A stretch of 64,000 bases of DNA from Protopterus annectens (Eukaryota; Chordata; Ceratodontiformes; Protopteridae), in assembly GCF_019279795.1 (NCBI RefSeq), contig NC_056725.1, positions 1,069,755,568-1,069,819,567 on the forward strand. The letters are read 5' to 3'. Below, piece by piece: positions 52,355-63,496 of the stretch. The translations under genes and the position numbers were made by a program. Below the pieces are notes generated by a model that was given only the letters and a program-made list of their open reading frames with translations, did no database searches and was not told the origin of the DNA. Position 1 is the first letter of the stretch. The number at the start of each line of letters is the position of its first letter.

Positions 52355-52640
52355 ATGTCCAAAGGGCAGTTTCACATGTACTCTCCAGTCCAACTGGTGA
52401 ATCTGGGCATTTTGAGGCAATGTTTCAACTGCCTCATGTACACAGACAACCCCCTCCTCCTACCACCAAACACTAATACATGCGAGAGATGCAGTTATAC
52501 AGCCAAACTAGAGGCTAAGCTCTCTCAACCCATGACTGGATCAAACAGTCAAGAGGAGAAGGGAAATACTTGCATCACACCACCAGTCTTACATAGACCC
52601 ATTAAACCAGCACCGGCAAAAAACACACATAAATACATGA
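52355..52640 (+). pseudogene. LINE ORF1, N-terminal Cys-rich part
   Basis: The frame from MSKGQFHMYSPVQLVNLGIL contains CFNCLMYTDNPLLLPPNTNT, CERC: two CxxC pairs 17 residues apart, suggesting a small zinc-binding motif. CR1 ORF1 proteins bind element RNA and often begin with such a Cys motif. At about 52640 the frame enters the A/T-rich interruption and ends artificially. The start codon is the first ATG of a well-matched frame; no homologue is available in the window to confirm it. Confidence 0.65.
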
Positions 52641-52860
52641 AAACATTATTTATTTATTTATTTATTTTACATTTGTTGACCGGGCTAGTCTAGCTGGATA
52701 TATGTCCATTTTCAGTAGAGGCCCGGGGAGAAAAGCTCCAAATTGTTAATACATTGTTTAAAAAAGTAAGACAAAAAAATAGTAACAGTTATAAAATTCC
52801 AACAGCAGTAATGTAAAAGTTTTTTTTTTTTTTACTCGGAAACTCTAAATAAAAATCTGC
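52640..52860 (-). mobile_element. SINE-like insert in LINE ORF1
   Basis: Read on the minus strand: TGGAGCTTTTCTCCCCGGGC, CTCTACTGAAAATGGACATA, then CTAGACTAGCCCGGTCAACA and a TAAATAAATAAA tail (52648-52670 on the plus strand). A tetranucleotide tail and fixed 3' end are typical of SINEs. It separates the two ORF1 parts. The AT-rich stretch 52735-52860 has unclear origin. Confidence 0.6.
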
Positions 52861-52953
52861 AAAACAAACAGAGACCTCTAAAGCAAACATCCAAGCAACC
52901 TTCACCCCCCCAACACAAACCGTGAAACGCATACTTCACAAAACCAGTGTGCC

Positions 52954-53502
52954 ATGCAATCACAGCCCTTAAGGCAAAATAACATACCCAACATACTAGT
53001 AATAGGTGACCCTATAGTCAGGCACACTGATGTCCCACTCACTAGGCTGAATAAGGAGAAGGTTACTGTTAGCTGCTTGTCAGGTGCCAGGATCTGCCAC
53101 ATAACACAAGCACTCAGGTCACTCCAGAACAAGTACAAATATGACTCTGTCATTGTCCTTGTTGGTGTGAATGACCTGAACCATACCTCCCTGGACTACA
53201 TGAAGAGAGACATGGAAGAGCTTTCTGATCACGTAGCCCAGGCCAGTATGACTTTGACCCTGAGTAGCATCTTGTCCTCACCAAGAATGATACCATGGTA
53301 TAAAGAAAGAATTCTCAATTTCAACAATTGGCTAAGTTTCTGGTGTCATTCAAAGGGGATCCAGTGTCTGTCTGCCTGGGATGACATGCTCGACAAGCCA
53401 CACTGCTTCGCTAGAGATGGCTTGCACCTGTCAACCTTAAGCTTTCGAATACTGGCCAAGGCTCTTGCCACCCCCATAGTGCCTTTTTTAGGCAAGGCTT
53501 AA
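52954..53502 (+). pseudogene. LINE ORF1 esterase-like (SGNH) domain, nucleophile altered
   Basis: The frame shows VIGDPIVRHTDVPLTRL (block I), VSCLSGARICHI (around block II), SVIVLVGVNDLNHTSLDYMK (GxND block III) and FARDGLHLSTLSFRILAKAL (DxxH block V). This is the SGNH/GDSL hydrolase fold carried by CR1 ORF1 proteins, thought to act on lipids or to aid RNP function. In block I the usual nucleophile Ser is Pro (GDP instead of GDS, TCT to CCT), while the copies at 4.6 kb and 33.9 kb keep Ser. The catalytic Asp and His positions are present. Confidence 0.85.
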
Positions 53503-53552
53503 AAGACAAACCCACCACCGTAAATAGCAAAAGTAACAAAAAACTGAGGGTA

Positions 53553-54425
53553 ATGCTACTCAATGCTAGAAGTCTAAACATCAAAATGCATGCACTCGAG
53601 GCACTCCTCACTATGGAAAAAATCAATATATGTGCAGTAACAGAAACCTGGTTTAAGGCTCCAGAGAGCACCCCAGCACTACCAGGCTACAACTCATACC
53701 GTACATTTCGGCCACAGAACCCAAACCGAAATACAAAAGGTGGGGGCACATCCATTATCATCAAGGATACCCACACCTTCAGGTTAGTGCCCCAGCACGA
53801 TGCTTCAGAGATCATCCACGTGCAACTAACAATGGGCAAAATTGCAATTCAAATTGTAGCTTGCTACAGATCACCCACCATGTCCCAGGACTCCCATTCT
53901 GCATTTCTGGAAACACTGGCAAACATAAAGTTCCTATCAAACACCCTAATATTCGGTGATTTCAATTACCCAAACATTAACTGGAAGAACTACTCAAGTA
54001 CTAACTCCCTTGCCCAACTTTTCCTAGAATTTATAAACTCAAATGCTCTGATTCAACTTTCCAACACTCCCACCAGAGGTGACAACATATTGGACCTGGT
54101 CATCACCAATATGGTCGACTGGTGTTCCACACCAGAGGTCAACCACTTCCTGGTTAGATCTGACCATAAACAAATCACTTTGGATATCCATATTCCACCC
54201 CCACCCCCAGACAAGAAAACCACCATGAAAAACTTTTCAAAAGTAAACTTTACATTACTTAAGACCGAGGTGGAAAGTTTCAAAGCCCCCATGCTAAAGG
54301 ATAACACTGTCCAAGCTGCAAAATCCTTTATTAATGCATTCTATGGGCAGCTACAAGAATGCATGGATCGTGCCATCCCAAGCAAAATCAATACTCACTC
54401 CAAGAAAAGAAAACCAGTCTGGTAG
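53553..54425 (+). pseudogene. LINE ORF2 APE-type endonuclease and linker
   Basis: Starting near MLLNARSLNIKMHALEALLT, the frame contains the APE motifs in order: LNARS, CAVTETWF (Glu of the metal site), the ACYRSP block, IFGDFNYPNINW (Asp/Asn), DNILDLVITN and RSDHKQITL (terminal Asp-His). It makes the target nick in CR1 retrotransposition. The linker AAKSFINAFYGQLQECMDRA follows. The frame stops at TAG (54423-54425) where unit 1 has TGG, so a single G-to-A change separates endonuclease from RT. A proline run (PPPPPD) lies just after the SDH block. Confidence 0.9.
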
Positions 54426-54846
54426 ACTCCTGTCATAAACAAGCTATACAATAGAAGGAGGAAACTTGTACAGAAAAGAGCAAAATCCCAAGAAGGGAAG
54501 ACATCCCTGATCAGTATCAGCAACAAATTACAATCCCTCATAAAATCATCCAAGGCGAGCTTTGAAGGAAAAATTGCCAAGGACTCCAAAGATAACCACA
54601 AGGCATTCTTTAGCTATGTCAAGAATCTAAGTGTCAATGCTCAAATCTACTCGGAGTTAGTGCAGAATGGCACAAAATACACTGAACCGACCGATATTGC
54701 TAACATCCTGGCAGACGGGTTCAGCCCAAACTTCACCTCCCCTCACCCCCAAAAGGGCCCATAACCATACCAGAAGAATGTAGAGACCTGAAATCACAGA
54801 CACTCAGGTTAAAACAGCCCTCTCCAAAGCCAAACACACAGCATCA

Positions 54847-55584
54847 ATGGGACTGGACGGTGTCCCAGGCTGTGTCCTACATGAGCTCAAAGATGAACTA
54901 ACCCCTCACCTAAACACACTGTTCAAGCTCAGCCTCCCCACAGGTTACATACCCATAGAGTGGTGCACAGCAATGGTTATTCCACTCCACAAAGGTGGAG
55001 CCACAACAGACCCCTGGAACTATCGCCCTATAAGCCTGACTAGCTTGGCCTGCAAGGCTATGGAGCGCATCATCATGGAACTCATTAACAGAAACATTGG
55101 GAACCTCCAAACACTGGACCCTACCCAGTTTGGCTTTGTTAAGGGCAGATCATGCCTCCTAAACCTGGTGGACTTCTTTCAGAGAGTTACCAAGGCTATA
55201 GATGAGGGAAAGGTGGTACACACAGCCTACCTAGACCTCGCTAAGGCCTTCAACACCATTCCCCATTCTGGTATTATAGACACGGTCACCAGCCTGAACA
55301 TAAACCCCTATGCCACAAGATGGGTTGCCAACTGGATCATGGGCAGAACCCACATGGTGAGAGTTGCGGGAGTTAGGTCCGACTCTAAACCTGTTACAAG
55401 TGGCATTCCCCAGGGCTCAGTCCTAGGACCCCTGCTGTTCAGCATATACTTCTTAGAGGTACAGGCAAGCAAAGGAGGACTATGGCTGACCAAGTTTGCA
55501 GATGACTGCAAACTAGTGGCTATAATTGACTCTCCGGCTAACACAGACATCCTCCAAAAGGGTCTCACTGTGATGGATACCTGA
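54847..55584 (+). pseudogene. LINE ORF2 reverse transcriptase, 245-residue part
   Basis: Motifs present: NYRPISLTSLACKAMERIIM, TQFGFVKGRSCLLNLVDFFQ, AYLDLAKAFNTIPHSGII, GIPQGSVLGPLLFSIYF and TKFADDCKLVAI. In motif A, AFD is AFN, but the catalytic Asp (YLDLAK) remains. Motif C FADD is intact. The frame ends at TGA (55582-55584) where other copies have the Trp codon TGG of NWCQ or DWCQ. Upstream, a frame break near 54760 separates it from the linker. Confidence 0.9.
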
Positions 55585-55650
55585 TGTCAAAATCATGGCC
55601 TCAAGCTAAATGCCAAAAAGTGCATAGTCATCCCCTTTGGAAAAAACAAA

Positions 55651-56313
55651 GTGCCCATAGGTGCTAGTCCCCTAAATACGGAAGACGTAATAAGGGATCC
55701 GGGGACCCAAGTAGATAGTAATCTCACCTTTGATAATCACATTGCCAAAGTGGTTAGAAAATCCTTCTACATGGCCCATCTAATCACAAAAGGGTTGGCA
55801 TCCAGCTCAAAAAAGGTCATTGTGCCTCTATACTCATCACTCATCAGACTCATCATAGAGTACAATGCACCCTTTTGGGATATACCTTACAAGACACCTG
55901 CAACAGCTATAAAGACCACAGAAGTACCTCACCAAGAGGATCACTGGCCTCAAACAGATGCCCTATGCCACTCGACTGAAGAAACTCCAGTTGTACCCGG
56001 TGGCATACCGCCTACTCAGAAGTAATCTCTGCCTGACATACAAGGCCATGTCCAACCCAGAATTGATGGACATGCTCCACCTAAAGAAAACCTTATCCCC
56101 TTGAGCCACATACTCTAGGGATCTAAACCTCTCCAGAACAATAAAGAGGGATATATTCCTGTCCCAGAGCCTTCCCATGCTTTGGAACAACATCCCAATC
56201 TGCATTAGGCTGAGCTCCTCGCTAACACTCTTCAAAAGAAACCTTGACGAGTGGATGGGAAACAGAAAGTTTACCTCAGGGATCACTTCAGTGGATCTGC
56301 TGGACAGAGGCAC
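55651..56313 (+). pseudogene. LINE ORF2 thumb and C-terminal tail, broken
   Basis: In pieces: VIRDPGTQVDSNLTFDNHIA, FYMAHLITKGLASSSKKVIV, LYSSLIRLIIEYNAPFW, then a frameshift near 55890. Further matches at the nucleotide level, including CAGAATTGATGGACATGCTC, run to the DEWMGNRKF and LLDRG codons at about 56300. The order matches the other LINE copies. Confidence 0.8.
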
Positions 56314-56427
56314 AGGGAACTAATCTAAGGGGGTGACAAAAGCCAACACATTCTGTCTAGGCTTATAAATGCCTTTGGGCAGATAGCCTAGTACCAAGCT
56401 ATGAACCTATTTTTTTCTTAAATGATG

Positions 56428-56605
56428 TCATTGTATAATAGCAATACCTGACTCCGTGGTTGTGGTATATTGAAGATTTATCCATGGATGGCTTTATTTA
56501 ATCACTCGGGCTTTGCCTCGTGATTAAACTACACCAACCATGGGTAAATCTTCAATACACCACACCACGTCATCGGTAATTGCATAAGTATTGACTGTAT
56601 GATGT
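56428..56605. repeat. Long imperfect hairpin (fold-back MITE-like)
   Basis: The left arm from about 56435 (GCAATACCTGACTCCGTGGT, continuing TGTGGTATATTGAAGATTTA and TCCATGG) is complementary to the right arm ending at about 56583 (CATGGGTAAATCTTCAATAC, ACCACACCACG ... GGTAATTGC). The arms, about 65 bp, enclose the loop TCGGGCTTTGCCTCG near 56507. No ORF. I could not fix a target duplication. Confidence 0.8.
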
Positions 56606-58259
56606 AGTGAAAGAAGAAATAGAAGACACAAAGAAAACCACAAAACAATGGCACACCATAAAGGCAGAATCTCCCTACCACCTTGATAGCCTGTATTTCA
56701 AATCTGATTTGAAAAAAGGAAATACATTTTGTTTGCTAGCACTTCAACCCCCCCCCAAGAAAAGAAAAAAGATAGAAAGAAAGAGAGACAGAGAAAGAAA
56801 AAATGGATACCCACGAAGGCTGTAGGGCTGCACCTAAAATTTATGTATCACCACACTGCTGAACATTCATCCACCAAAATTGTACCTGCAGAAAGATTTT
56901 GATAGAAAGATCAGCAATTGTGTCAACAAACTGCTTACACTGTATGTCACAGGTAAAGGCAAGTTAGAGCAATGCTGTGCTGCAAGCCACTGAGCCTGTG
57001 CAGCCTGGCTAGTGTATATAACAAATGTCAAACAGTACAGGATGAGAATAAACATCCTAGCATGACATAAATAAACTGATGAAAAACTCTATTGTTAATC
57101 CTCATCAAAAAAAGAGTATTCAGTTTCCTCTCAGATGCCAACTTCTTATAACCAGGCATGTGTAATCGTATTGCATTAGGTTAACACAATTGTCTTTTCT
57201 TTCCATGCAAAATGAATGCACTAAAGCAGTGAGGAAAACATCCTTTGATCATGTCACTATAAACTGTTTCTTCTTACTACTTTGATGGATCAGCACTTAA
57301 TGCTGCAAAAGCCGAAGCATGCCTGGTATTACCCAGTTATGCTGTGTGTTGGTCTAATTTGTAATTTCAGCCAGAAAATCATATATTAAAATCACAGGTA
57401 CACACGATATGGCTATGACTTACGACTTCCTTCCTCTAAGTGTGTAAGGGTCAAAACAATTGATGCATTTACCCAATGGGTAGCTGTCATTCAACCCTGT
57501 TTCTGTCTTCCTTTGTTATATTACTTTGTTAAAAACTGACAAAATTCAAAAGATATACTGGACTTAAATAATATTGTTAATTACTGCTTTATATAAAAAA
57601 AAAAAAAAAAAACACAGATTATCAAAACCTAACATCAAATATTTTCAGTGCCAGATATCAAATATCTAATCATATTTTCTTATACATATCAAAATGCATT
57701 TGTTAATTTTTCTCAGATGGTTTTGTCAGAAAAATTTTATCATTAAGACGTGTACATGTCAAAGGTCAAATCTTATTATTAAGATCTGTACTCCTATAGA
57801 AACAGTATGGAACATGAACCTTTCAAAAAGTTAGATTTATTCCATCAGGTAATGTACAAATCACAATTCTCTGTTTCAACTTTTGCCACAGATTTAGTTC
57901 AGTTGATAATATACAAGAACATAGTATTATGCTTATGGTAAATTTTGTAAACAAAGGCAACCAATTTCTGAAATCATGTACATAATAACTATGCAATCAT
58001 ATTTCTACTGTTAAATCAAACACTATCAAAATACCCTCTTTTTGATAAACACATATTCAACTGTTGTGTTTCTTATGCTTTACTAATACCCTTATGCACT
58101 TTCACAAACCCATTTCCAACTTAACATTTTATTTTTGCTTTGACATGAAAAATAACATCTAAAAATTAGCTTCAGTCATTTTTATCCATTCAAGCAAAAT
58201 CTGTAATGCCCTGTCTGTGCTCTTTCATTTTGCATGTTTCACTTCCCATGACCATTATG

Positions 58260-58339
<80 letters not shown>

Positions 58340-59230
58340 TTGGTACCTTTAGGTAACTAATTACTTGTTTCCTCAAGTAGTCACATACCTTGGCCTGATA
58401 ACCATGTTACAGTAAATGCATTACTTTACTATTTAACATGATACCTTATAAATGTCAGATGTGATGTGATTCTGAAAAATCTGTGTTTTGGTGTCTAATA
58501 TTATGAACAGAGAGCTGTTTGAAATTATGCTCACTTATACAGATTTAAGGAATGCACATATTCTCAAGTGCATTGGAAGATGAAGGGAGGAAGTTCAGTC
58601 TTGTGTGTTAATGTGAGTAGGAGTGGTTTTGTTTGCAAGTGTATGTATTTCAGGGTTATTATTAGACATCTTCCCTTCTCTGTTGATTTACAGTACATAT
58701 CTGGAGGGATTTCAAAAGTCAATTGCTCACTTTGTCTGAGGTGGGAGACATGTGAGGGTAAACAGGCACAAACTACATCTGCCCAAAAAATATGGCGGTG
58801 TGAGCCTACTCATCTTGAAAGCTGATAATCTTGCAGTAGCTAAATGCAGTGTGCTAGATCCCAATGTCAGCCTGGACCACTCTGAGTACTGAGTATAAAT
58901 GGTGCCACAGGTTCATTTTACAAAAAAGTTTAATGCCAATGATATTTGGAATTCAGGGAGGCTGGAAGGAATGTGTGGCAAATGAGCTTTTCATTTAAGT
59001 CAAGGATAATGGGGGAGCATTTTATGGAACAGGAGTATGGTACACTCACAGGCATTGTATCAATGGGAAACATTTATACTTGAAGATCTGAGAGAGCCAG
59101 GATGTAGTCTTTTTCTGGGATGCATGGCAAATGGATAAGAACAGAATGATGAATTATAATGACTACAAAATGAGATGAAAAGAATAAAACCTTACTCGGT
59201 GACAATATTTACAAATATGAAACTGAAAAG
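56606..59230. other. AT-rich sequence, no gene recognised
   Basis: Includes a purine-rich patch at 56745-56805 and an (AT)n microsatellite at 58261-58337. No coding or RNA feature is supported in this stretch. Confidence 0.5.
58261..58337. repeat. (AT)n microsatellite
   Basis: About 77 bp of alternating AT. Confidence 0.97.
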
Positions 59231-59288
59231 CCACACAGTGAAAGCTAAAACTGGTTTATTAAACAAAATGTAACCATACACAAACAAG

Positions 59289-59335
59289 GTACTAAGCGAT
59301 TTCACCCTTCAAAATCTAGGGCATCATCAGAATAC
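59289..59335 (-). ncRNA. Hammerhead-ribozyme-like motif of the Penelope-like element
   Basis: Minus strand: GTATT, CTGATGA (core), TGCCC...GGGT (stem II), GAAA, TCGC, TT, AGTAC. AGTAC pairs with GTATT as stem I (five pairs including one G-U). Stem III is reduced to one pair closing a 4-base loop. Hammerheads with minimal stem III are established for Penelope-like elements. The core residues are all present here. Activity is untested. Confidence 0.55.
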
Positions 59336-59798
59336 TAAATGTGTAATTACATATCCACCCCTTATATATGTGATTACTAATTAGTTAATTGATGAATAAA
59401 ATACTGGCAATGAACCCTTCAAATTCATCTGAAAAAATTCAATTGTAATACATATTGTTGTATTGTACATATACTTAAAATCAATCAATGTTTACAGTTC
59501 CATAGGAATATATAAATAGTAGTATAAAACCTTATAAACAAACAAAATATAACACTAATATATAAAAAAAGGTGATTTGCTATAAAAATCCTGCTCTAAA
59601 AACTCTAGTAATAGATAATAAAATATATACACAGAATAGTATTATTGGTACACTAAAAATGAATTTTATGTAAGTGGTATCCTAAATTAAATAGTTGAAA
59701 TGGGAATGAATAAATGACATAATGTATCCATCTAAATAAAAGTATAACACCTAGAATTTAGAAAAATGTATGTAAATGAATCTATAAAAAATAACTGA

Positions 59799-60170
59799 TC
59801 AAATAAAATGTGATTTATATTTTAATATACTGGATATAAATATATGCTCATTAATACCTGGCGAGGTACAGGCATTTAGTTTAAGTTGCCAGAGGCATTC
59901 CTTAGCCTCCAGCATAGTCTTCTCATCACCTCCCTTATGTATGTTGTGCGGAATTCTATCTATAATGAAAAATAGAAATCTCTTGAAATTTGGACATCTA
60001 GTGCTGTGTGTGAAAAGAGAACTTGTAGTTTTTTGCTTTTTAATGTCTCTGACATGTTCCACAATACATTCTCTAAGCTTCCTAATAGTTTTCCCAACAT
60101 AAAATACTGAACATGTCGAGCATGTTGCTAAACAATCATCTTGGTGTTACAATTACAGTAGCCAGGGCAT
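59799..60170 (-). pseudogene. GIY-YIG endonuclease, Penelope-like
   Basis: Translating the minus strand gives CSTCSVFYVGKTIRKLRECI, VEHVRDIKKQKTTSSLFTHS and PNFKRFLFFIIDRIPHNIHK, with GGDEKTMLEAKECLWQLKLN to the end. The GIY-YIG core is FYVGKT with the upstream VYLATCS seen in the inverted copy. Here four bases are missing near 60127, relative to the inverted copy, which shifts the frame. The first in-frame Met lies at 60062. The enzyme would nick target DNA. Confidence 0.85.
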
Positions 60171-60190
60171 CTAATAGTTTTACCAAAATT

Positions 60191-60595
60191 TCAAATAGCA
60201 ACATAAGGACCATCGTTAATGTATTTACATCTATGACAGGTTCCACATTTACTCATCCTAGACATTTTAAAAGTGTCCTTATTTGTATTCATCTCATAAA
60301 TTCCCTTTAAATTCCTCTCTCTGCTGAATGTAATCTTTGGATGACTGCCAATAATCTCTGTCAATTCAGCATTATTCATAAAAACACTTGTCCATGTCTC
60401 ATGTATAATATTAACAATATTATAGGATGTTTCATTGTATGGTAATATAAAAGTATCATTTCTAAATATATTTGTGTTAATATTCAAAATATTGTTACAT
60501 CCAAATTTAATAATAGGTCTATAAATCAGATGTCTTTTTGTAAAAATCTTTTTTTTTGATGTTACAAATAAGTTCATTAGGATATCCCCTGTCAA
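60191..60595 (-). pseudogene. Penelope-like RT C-terminal connector with Cys motif
   Basis: The 134-residue frame contains KRHLIYRPIIKFGCNNILNI, HETWTSVFMNNAELTEIIGS and SRMSKCGTCHRCKYINDGPY, ending at VAI-stop. The CGTCxRCKY block precedes GIY-YIG in Penelope-like proteins. The TGA right after VAI (60191-60193) is also present in the inverted copy at the window end. Confidence 0.85.
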
Positions 60596-61008
60596 GGAAC
60601 ATGTCAGCTAATTTCTCAATTTCTAACTCAAAAGTATTATCATCACTAATTATTCTTGATAGTCTTACCATCTGACCTTTGATCAAATTCCTTTTTTGAT
60701 GGTAGGGATGGCAACTATTAAAATGTAGGAAAGAATTAGAAAATGTTTTCTTCCTAAAAATATTGGAATGAATCACACCATCACTGTGAGAAAAAAACAA
60801 TATCAAGATATTCACAATTGTTCTCATAGATTCTACTAGTGAATTCTAAAAACCAAGTTGTCCTGCCTAAAAACTGTACAAATTCTGCAAATTCATCTCT
60901 TTTACCTGTCCAAAAAATGAGAATATCGTCCAGATATCTCAAATATAAGGTAATGTTGGACCAATATGTGGATGTATAAACATGATCTGTTTCCCAATTG
61001 GCTAGCAC
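60519..61008 (-). pseudogene. Penelope-like RT catalytic motif C and thumb
   Basis: Frame 61008-60781 has WETDHVYTSTYWSNITLYLR and YLDDILIFWTGKRDEFAEFV: YLDD is the catalytic motif C. Frame 60827-60519 continues with FSHSDGVIHSNIFRKKTFSN, HFNSCHPYHQKRNLIKGQMV and MFLDRGYPNELICN, the post-catalytic region. The two frames overlap and differ by a frameshift. Confidence 0.85.
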
Positions 61009-61098
61009 CAGATTAGCATAAAGCAGGGCAATCTGGCCCCCATGGCCACCCCTGTGTTTTGTCTATAATATTCGCCATTCATATACATAAAATTATTT

Positions 61099-61776
61099 CT
61101 ATAATACTATTTCCATCAATTCATTCATAAGTTTACATTTTGCAGTATTCATACCACTAAATTTCAATAAACTGGCCTCAAACATTCCCAGGCCTTGTTT
61201 GTGAGGTATTACTGTAAACAGATCTGCAACATCAATAGTGGCCATGATCATATTGGGACTTACATTAACAATACGTTGTCTAACTTGATCTAAAAAATGC
61301 CATGAGTCTTTTAGAATATGTGGCAAGTTACTAAGTGTCGCCTTGCAATGAACATCAATAAAAGATGCAATAGCCTCAGTTTCAGAATCCCTGGCTGATA
61401 CTTTGTGTCTAAAAGGTGGATTGCTGATGTTTTTATGTATTTTTGGGATTCCGAAAATGGATGGGGTAATGGGAAACTCAACAGTTAGATAAGTATATTC
61501 TTCTTTGTTAATAACTCCATCCACAAGCAATTCATACAATAACCAATCCACTTTAGTATATGCCCTTTACATTTCGTATTTTGTAACTTTCTCATAAGTA
61601 TTGTTATCGCTAAGCATAATAGTCATTTTATTATAATAGTCAGTGTTTGTCATAATTACCACACCACCTCCTTTGTCAGGTTTCATAACCCTATATTTGT
61701 CAGTCATAGTTAATTCTCTGAGACAAAACATTTCAGATGAAGTGAGGTTCTGTGATGTATGTACATCTTTCCTCAA
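61099..61776 (-). pseudogene. Penelope-like RT N-terminal and motif A region
   Basis: Frame 61776-61567 shows YRVMKPDKGGGVVIMTNTDY (RT1, K-DKGGG). Frame 61551-61099 shows FGIPKIHKN, PPFRHKVSARDSETEAIASF and MIMATIDVADLFTVIPHKQG, the last being motif A with the catalytic Asp (D-A-DLFT-IPH). A stop at about 61565 separates them. Together with YLDD downstream, the catalytic triad is present but split. Confidence 0.88.
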
Positions 61777-61788
61777 TGTTCTTCTAAT

Positions 61789-63122
61789 CTAAGTCTCACA
61801 TAACTTTTCAAAAATGTATATCATAGGGTTTTGTGGTGGTATAAATGTGCTACTACACTTAAGCCTAAAACAATTAGTGTCCATAATGTTATCGTTGTTG
61901 TTCTTAAAAAACATCTTTAAATTCAATAGTCTGTTATAAAGTTTTAAATTGATTAAAACTTTTCCAATGTCATGCTTAAAAGATGGTACAAAAGTAAAAC
62001 CTCTTTTAAAAAGAGCAATAAAATCTTGACTAAAATTATTGTCTGTATAGTTGTATAAACTGAAACCTCCATCAGAAATAATGTAACATTTAATCTGATT
62101 ATGAAAGGTATCTAAACTCTGTAAACATCTTGTATCATTTGTGTTGGAATCATAAAAAGTGTCATTAACATTAGTTGTAAAAATACTACTATTCATATAA
62201 TCACTATCATTATCAATATGAATTTGTGATATAAATTTGCCCTGAACAAGTGAATTAGTATTCTCAATTGTATCTATCTGTGCCAAGAATTGGTCCTGTA
62301 TACCGTTGTATTGTATTGCCGGTTCTGCTGGTGATACTGACCGCCATATTGGTTGCGTATCCTTTCCGACCTTCTGGGTAATGGCTCCTCTAAAAAAACT
62401 CCCTGCCCATCATCATGACAATAAGTGTCATTATTAGCCCTTTATGGTTGAATAGGTTTATCAGTAATAGAGGAACTGTGATTGTCCTTACTAGTAGTGT
62501 CAGTATCTAATGGCTTGCCAAGACGTTTCATACTTTTAAATTCTTTAAAATGCACATATACTCTATTATTCTTGTAATCATTAGTGTCTCTGTTTAACTT
62601 GTGATTTTTAATATCCAAACCTTTACTGGTAAATTTGTCCATATCTTTAAAAATGTTTTCTAAACAGAACTTGTTGTGTTCAAAAAGCAAATCCTGGCGT
62701 ATACTTTTGTCCAAAATAGACAAGTGTTAGTTTAAAGCCACTAATTTAGTATTGTTGTTCCGTATAATAAGTTTAATAAGTTCAATACCTGTTTTATCAA
62801 ATAATTGTAACAATTTATCAAACAAAACACTACCTTCAATGAATCCATAAGGTAATTTAAAGATACGTAATCCTTTGGGGACTTGACCCGGTTCCAGAGA
62901 TCTTTCTAAAAAAGCATTATCCAGCTGTAACGATTTAAATGTTTTTAATACTCTTTCAAATTCAGTAAACTGTTTGTTGAGACTACCCATGTCTCTGTTA
63001 TTGTAAATACGAGCATTGCTGAGGGATGGTGCGGCTAAAAATGACTTTAAGTCCAAAATGTTCTTATCAGTACCAACTGCTGCAGCGTATGAGTCTCCAT
63101 TATGTCCGTCCCTAATGTTCAA
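61789..63122 (-). pseudogene. Penelope-like element, N-terminal region
   Basis: Three successive frames (63122-62727, 62723-62442, 62286-61789), each ending in a stop. They include SLNKQFTEFERVLKTFKSLQ, PKGLRIFKLPYGFIEGSVLF, RLGKPLDTDTTSKDNHSSSI and FSQDFIALFKRGFTFVPSFK. The last, L-RGF-FVPS, is a recognisable pre-RT block in Penelope-like proteins. The rest is a poorly conserved N-terminus. The stops suggest decay and not separate genes. Confidence 0.7.
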
Positions 63123-63496
63123 TGCCGAATTCGGGGGTGGACCTCCAGACTGAACACTTCCTGTGTTGGTGCCTCCTCCAATATAACTTGCAGAACCATT
63201 ACTAGCTGACGGTTATGTCGGGCTTGTAGTCGGGGTGGAATGTAGAGTGTATAGCCGCTCCTGCGACTCAGTCACTAGTACTTCAGCTTCTATAGGGCTT
63301 TTTTCACTCCTATCCTGTAAAGCCTTAATCAGCCGTTGTGTAATATCCATGTGCTGCATCAATAGTTGTTCCATATTGGTAAACTAATCCAAAAAGAGCC
63401 GAAATCAATAGCAGTAACCAAAATGAAATAATGGTAACCAAAATAAAACAACAGTGACTGGATTAAAGCGGTAACCGGAATAAAAACTAATGTTTG

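Larger units (their letters stand above)
52345..56412 (+). mobile_element. Near full-length CR1-like LINE
   Basis: Order: ORF1 zinc-binding start (52355-52640), a SINE-like interruption, ORF1 esterase domain (52954-53502), APE endonuclease (53553-54425), linker, RT (54847-55584), ORF2 tail, and 3' end at AGCCTAGTACCAAGCTATGA (about 56383-56412). The layout is that of CR1-type LINEs. It is inactivated by stops and frameshifts. The 5' UTR may reach back to about 51930 but its start is not defined. Confidence 0.9.
59240..63400 (-). mobile_element. Penelope-like element, nearly complete
   Basis: Minus-strand order: N-terminal region (63122-61789), RT (61776-60519), Cys motif and connector (60595-60191), GIY-YIG endonuclease (about 60170-59799), and a 3' segment with a hammerhead-like motif. 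This is the domain order of Penelope-like elements with endonuclease. The coding region is broken by several stops and frameshifts, so the copy is inactive. Its boundaries are approximate. Confidence 0.88.
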
